From assembly GCA_947629875.1 (NCBI GenBank), contig CANRFK010000064.1, positions 1 through 7,629 of the forward strand: a DNA stretch of 7,629 bases. Reading direction: 5' to 3'. Shown one piece after another: positions 5,674 through 7,629 of the stretch. The notes below the pieces were generated by a model. The model had not been told where the DNA came from and did not search any database. It saw only the letters and a program-made list of their open reading frames with translations. Numbering within the stretch: the stretch's first letter is position 1; each line of letters opens with the position of its first letter. Source of the stretch: an uncultured Clostridia bacterium (GTDB taxonomy: Bacteria; Bacillota; Clostridia; Christensenellales; Borkfalkiaceae). Both the position numbers and the translations under genes were made by a program.

Positions 5674-6441
5674 ATGGCGAAGGCGGCACAGGCGGCACAG
5701 GCTTACGACGATCTTGCCGGGTGGTTTGAATTTTTGAACGACGACTGCGACTACCCCGGGTGGTCGCAGTATTTTATGGAAGGGCTATCCCGCCTCGGCG
5801 CGGGGAAAAAGGGGCTCGAACTCGGCTGCGGGAGCGGCGCGTTCTGCCGCGCGCTTTCAAGGGCGGGCTATACGATGACGGGCGCGGACGTATCTTGCGC
5901 CATGCTCAATGAGGCCGAGAGGCGGGCAGCGGAAGAGGGCGCGCGGGTGCAGTTCGTCCTCGCCGACGCCGCCGCGCTGAAAACGCCCGAAAAGTACGAT
6001 TTCATCCTCTCCCCCAACGACTGCATCAACTATCTGCCGCCCCGAAAACTGCACGCGGCGTTTTTGCACATCGCAAAGTGCCTCGTCCGCGGCGGCATAT
6101 TCTGGTTCGACGTGAGTTCGGAATACAAATTGCGCACGAAAGTTGCAAATAATATGTTTTGCGACGACCGTGACGATGTGACATACTTGGAACAGAACAG
6201 GCTCTGTCCCGACCGCGTGGAGACGGACGTGACGCTCTTCGTAAGGGAGGGCGCGCTCTTCCGCCGCTGCGATGAAAAGCACACGCGCTACATCCACAGC
6301 GAAGCGGCGCTCGTTTCCGCAATGGAAGGGACGGGACTTCAAATTTTATCCCTCGAGGGGCACCTCGGAGAGAGCAAAGAGGGGAGCGATCGGCTCAACG
6401 TAATATGCAAAAAGGCGCAAACAGTATCTATAAATCGCTGA
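5674..6441 (+). CDS. Class I SAM-dependent methyltransferase (YqeM-like)
   Basis: Predicted cytosolic methyltransferase of 255 residues, substrate unknown. Residues 49-57 (ELGCGSGAF) are motif I of the Rossmann fold that binds S-adenosylmethionine; GADVSCAML (70-78) carries the acidic residue for the ribose (Asp72), ADAA (98-101) is the adenine-side motif, and YDFILSPNDCINYL (108-121) is motif IV. The N-terminal YDDLA and the C-terminal pattern EGSDRLNVICKK resemble the YqeM-like family of Firmicutes; this is by recollection and does not define a substrate. The start is supported by AAGAGG (5663-5668), which lies across the end of the preceding gene, and by a gap of only 2 bases after that gene's stop. 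A perfect tandem 9-base repeat (5682-5699) makes the N-terminal AAQAAQA. The 3' end overlaps hslO by 37 bases. Confidence 0.88.
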   Translation: MAKAAQAAQAYDDLAGWFEFLNDDCDYPGWSQYFMEGLSRLGAGKKGLELGCGSGAFCRALSRAGYTMTGADVSCAMLNEAERRAAEEGARVQFVLADAAALKTPEKYDFILSPNDCINYLPPRKLHAAFLHIAKCLVRGGIFWFDVSSEYKLRTKVANNMFCDDRDDVTYLEQNRLCPDRVETDVTLFVREGALFRRCDEKHTRYIHSEAALVSAMEGTGLQILSLEGHLGESKEGSDRLNVICKKAQTVSINR

Positions 6442-7277
6442 TTTGGGGGGAACAGGTCTCCCTCGCCGTGCTCGATACGACGGCGCTCGTGAACGAGGCC
6501 ATTGTTCGGCACGGGCTCTCTCCCGTGGCGGCGGCGGCGCTCGGCAGGACGCTCACCGCGACCGCGTACCTATGCAGTTGGCTCAAAGACGAGAAGAGCG
6601 CGCTCTCGGTGACCATAAACGGCGGGGGCGCGGGCGGAAAAATTTTTGCCGTGGGCGACGGCGCGCTCCGCATGCGCGGCTTCGTTGAGAACCCGCACGC
6701 CGATCTGCCCCCGCGCGCGGACGGAAAGCTCGACGTGGGCGGCTTCGTGGGACGGAAGGGGACGCTCTCCGTCGTGCGGGACGACGGCGACATGCCCTTT
6801 GCGGGGACGAGCGAGCTCGTCTCGGGCGAGATTGCCGAGGACTTCTCCGCCTACTTTCTGACGAGCGAACAACGGCCGACCGCCATTGCCCTCGGCGTGA
6901 AAATAGGCACGGACAGCAGGTGCCTCGGCGCGGGCGGCGTGTTCTTACAACCCCTCCCCGGGGCGGGCGAGGACATCCTCTCGCGCACGGAAAAGACCAT
7001 CGCCGCGTTTGCAAACATTTCCTCGCAAATTGAGGACATGGGGGCGGAAAAAATACTTCTCGGCATCGAAAAAGCGTCCTATTCCGTGCGGCATTTCGGC
7101 TTCGTTTGCCACTGTTCGGAGGCGCGCGCGGCGGCTGCCGTCATCTCCCTCGGGCGGGAGGACGCCATGTCGCTCATCGCGGAGCGCGGGGAAATTTCCG
7201 TGCACTGCGACTACTGCAATACCGACTACCGCTTCGGCGCGGCGGACGTGGAAAAACTGTTTTCGGAGAAGGCATGA
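6405..7277 (+). CDS. hslO: Hsp33 redox-regulated chaperone
   Basis: Cytosolic holdase chaperone, activated by oxidation together with unfolding, that protects proteins during oxidative stress. The 290 residues match the family. The N-terminal domain shows IYKSLIWGEQVSLAVLDTT (8-26), LGRTLTATAYL (46-56), the glycine-rich INGGGAGGKI (71-80), VGRKGTLSVVRDDG (115-128), the highly typical SGEIAEDFSAYFLTSEQ (140-156) and ALGV (162-165). The C-terminal redox switch is intact: CxC at Cys235/Cys237 and CxxC at Cys268/Cys271, with 30 residues between, within the usual 27-32. The start lies inside the methyltransferase gene in another frame and has no well-spaced ribosome site (GGGGAG at 6381-6386 is too far), so translation probably depends on ribosomes arriving from upstream. 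The stop overlaps the next gene's ATG. Confidence 0.97.
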   Translation: MQKGANSIYKSLIWGEQVSLAVLDTTALVNEAIVRHGLSPVAAAALGRTLTATAYLCSWLKDEKSALSVTINGGGAGGKIFAVGDGALRMRGFVENPHADLPPRADGKLDVGGFVGRKGTLSVVRDDGDMPFAGTSELVSGEIAEDFSAYFLTSEQRPTAIALGVKIGTDSRCLGAGGVFLQPLPGAGEDILSRTEKTIAAFANISSQIEDMGAEKILLGIEKASYSVRHFGFVCHCSEARAAAAVISLGREDAMSLIAERGEISVHCDYCNTDYRFGAADVEKLFSEKA

Positions 7278-7629
7278 GAGGAAAGCAAGAAAAGTTCATG
7301 TTCAGCGAGGAGTTCCTCTATGAGAGCGCGGAGAAGCGCTACGAGCGGGGGGACAATATGGGCGCGCTCACCATGCTCAACAAGCGGGGCGAGAAGTATC
7401 CGCCCAGCGCCGACGCATGGGCGCTCTATGCCGACGTCTATGAGAGCATGGATCTCTATGCGCTCGCCGCCGACGCGTGGTTCCGCTTCCTCGACACTTG
7501 CAACGAAGCCGACTTCGCCGAGGGATACGAGGGGCTCGCCGTCGCCTTTATGAACATGGGCAACCAGCTCCAATCGGCATATTACTACCACCGCGCCATG
7601 GAGGACGACGGGGAGGAGGGAGACGGGGA
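7274..7629 (+). CDS. TPR-repeat protein (3' partial)
   Basis: Open reading frame that runs off the window end, so only the first 118 residues are seen. It starts at an ATG overlapping the hslO stop (ATGA), with GGAG (7265-7268) five bases upstream. The sequence is helical and aromatic-rich with tetratricopeptide-like spacing: about 12-44 (ESAEKRYERGDNMGALTML), 46-76 (ADAWALYADVYESMDLYALA) and 80-110 (AEGYEGLAVAFMNMGNQLQS), each with the small, aromatic and Gly/Ala positions of a TPR helix pair. TPR proteins usually act as protein-binding scaffolds; no partner or further domain can be seen. Tight linkage to hslO suggests co-expression. The full length and any C-terminal domain lie outside the window. 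Confidence 0.85.
   Translation, partial: MRGKQEKFMFSEEFLYESAEKRYERGDNMGALTMLNKRGEKYPPSADAWALYADVYESMDLYALAADAWFRFLDTCNEADFAEGYEGLAVAFMNMGNQLQSAYYYHRAMEDDGEEGDG

Noticed and set aside
4766..5698. Long - strand open frame (310 codons) antisense to the YesL-like gene
   Set aside because: His/Glu/Asp-rich shadow of the opposite strand, with no convincing ribosome site or recognisable domain.

Overview
The window is a GC-rich (about 60% by eye) bacterial chromosomal segment. It looks like an uncultured gut-type Firmicute of the Clostridia, possibly Christensenellales or Oscillospirales; this is inferred and not proven. The basis is an L-box-controlled asd-dapA-dapB operon, a YesL/DUF624 membrane protein, redox-type Hsp33, a zinc-ribbon/DUF4190 protein, strong AAGGAG-type ribosome sites and sigma-A style promoters. 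I see no mobile element, CRISPR array, tRNA or rRNA.

Layout. (1) Positions 1-614, + strand: the ATP-binding end of an ABC exporter, cut by the window edge inside Walker A and closed by a strong UUCG-loop terminator at 629-662. (2) 715-1065, - strand: a small zinc-ribbon membrane protein with its own perfect-consensus promoter at 1094-1122. (3) 1200-3973, - strand: the operon asd-dapA-dapB, ending in a terminator at 1160-1194. It covers the step that makes aspartate semialdehyde and the next two steps to tetrahydrodipicolinate, the branch to lysine and diaminopimelate. (4) 3974-4363: a divergent control region of about 390 bases. On the - strand it holds an extended -10 promoter, a complete lysine riboswitch whose five helices and loop-loop kissing contact can be traced by eye (4047-4227), and an intrinsic terminator (3989-4012) just before the asd ribosome site. 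On the + strand it holds a near-consensus promoter (4284-4312). (5) 4364-7629, + strand: a tightly packed operon of a YesL-like membrane protein, a class I SAM methyltransferase, hslO (Hsp33) and a TPR protein cut by the window end.

How they work together: the - strand operon is a textbook lysine-feedback unit. Bound lysine should favour the leader terminator and shut down asd, dapA and dapB together. The + strand operon has no obvious shared pathway, but short gaps and overlaps (2 nt, a 37-nt overlap, an ATGA overlap) imply one transcript and coupled translation.

Nothing here is clearly a new biological system. The points most worth a second look are the riboswitch with its unresolved antiterminator, the back-to-back promoters, and the long soluble tail on the YesL-like protein.
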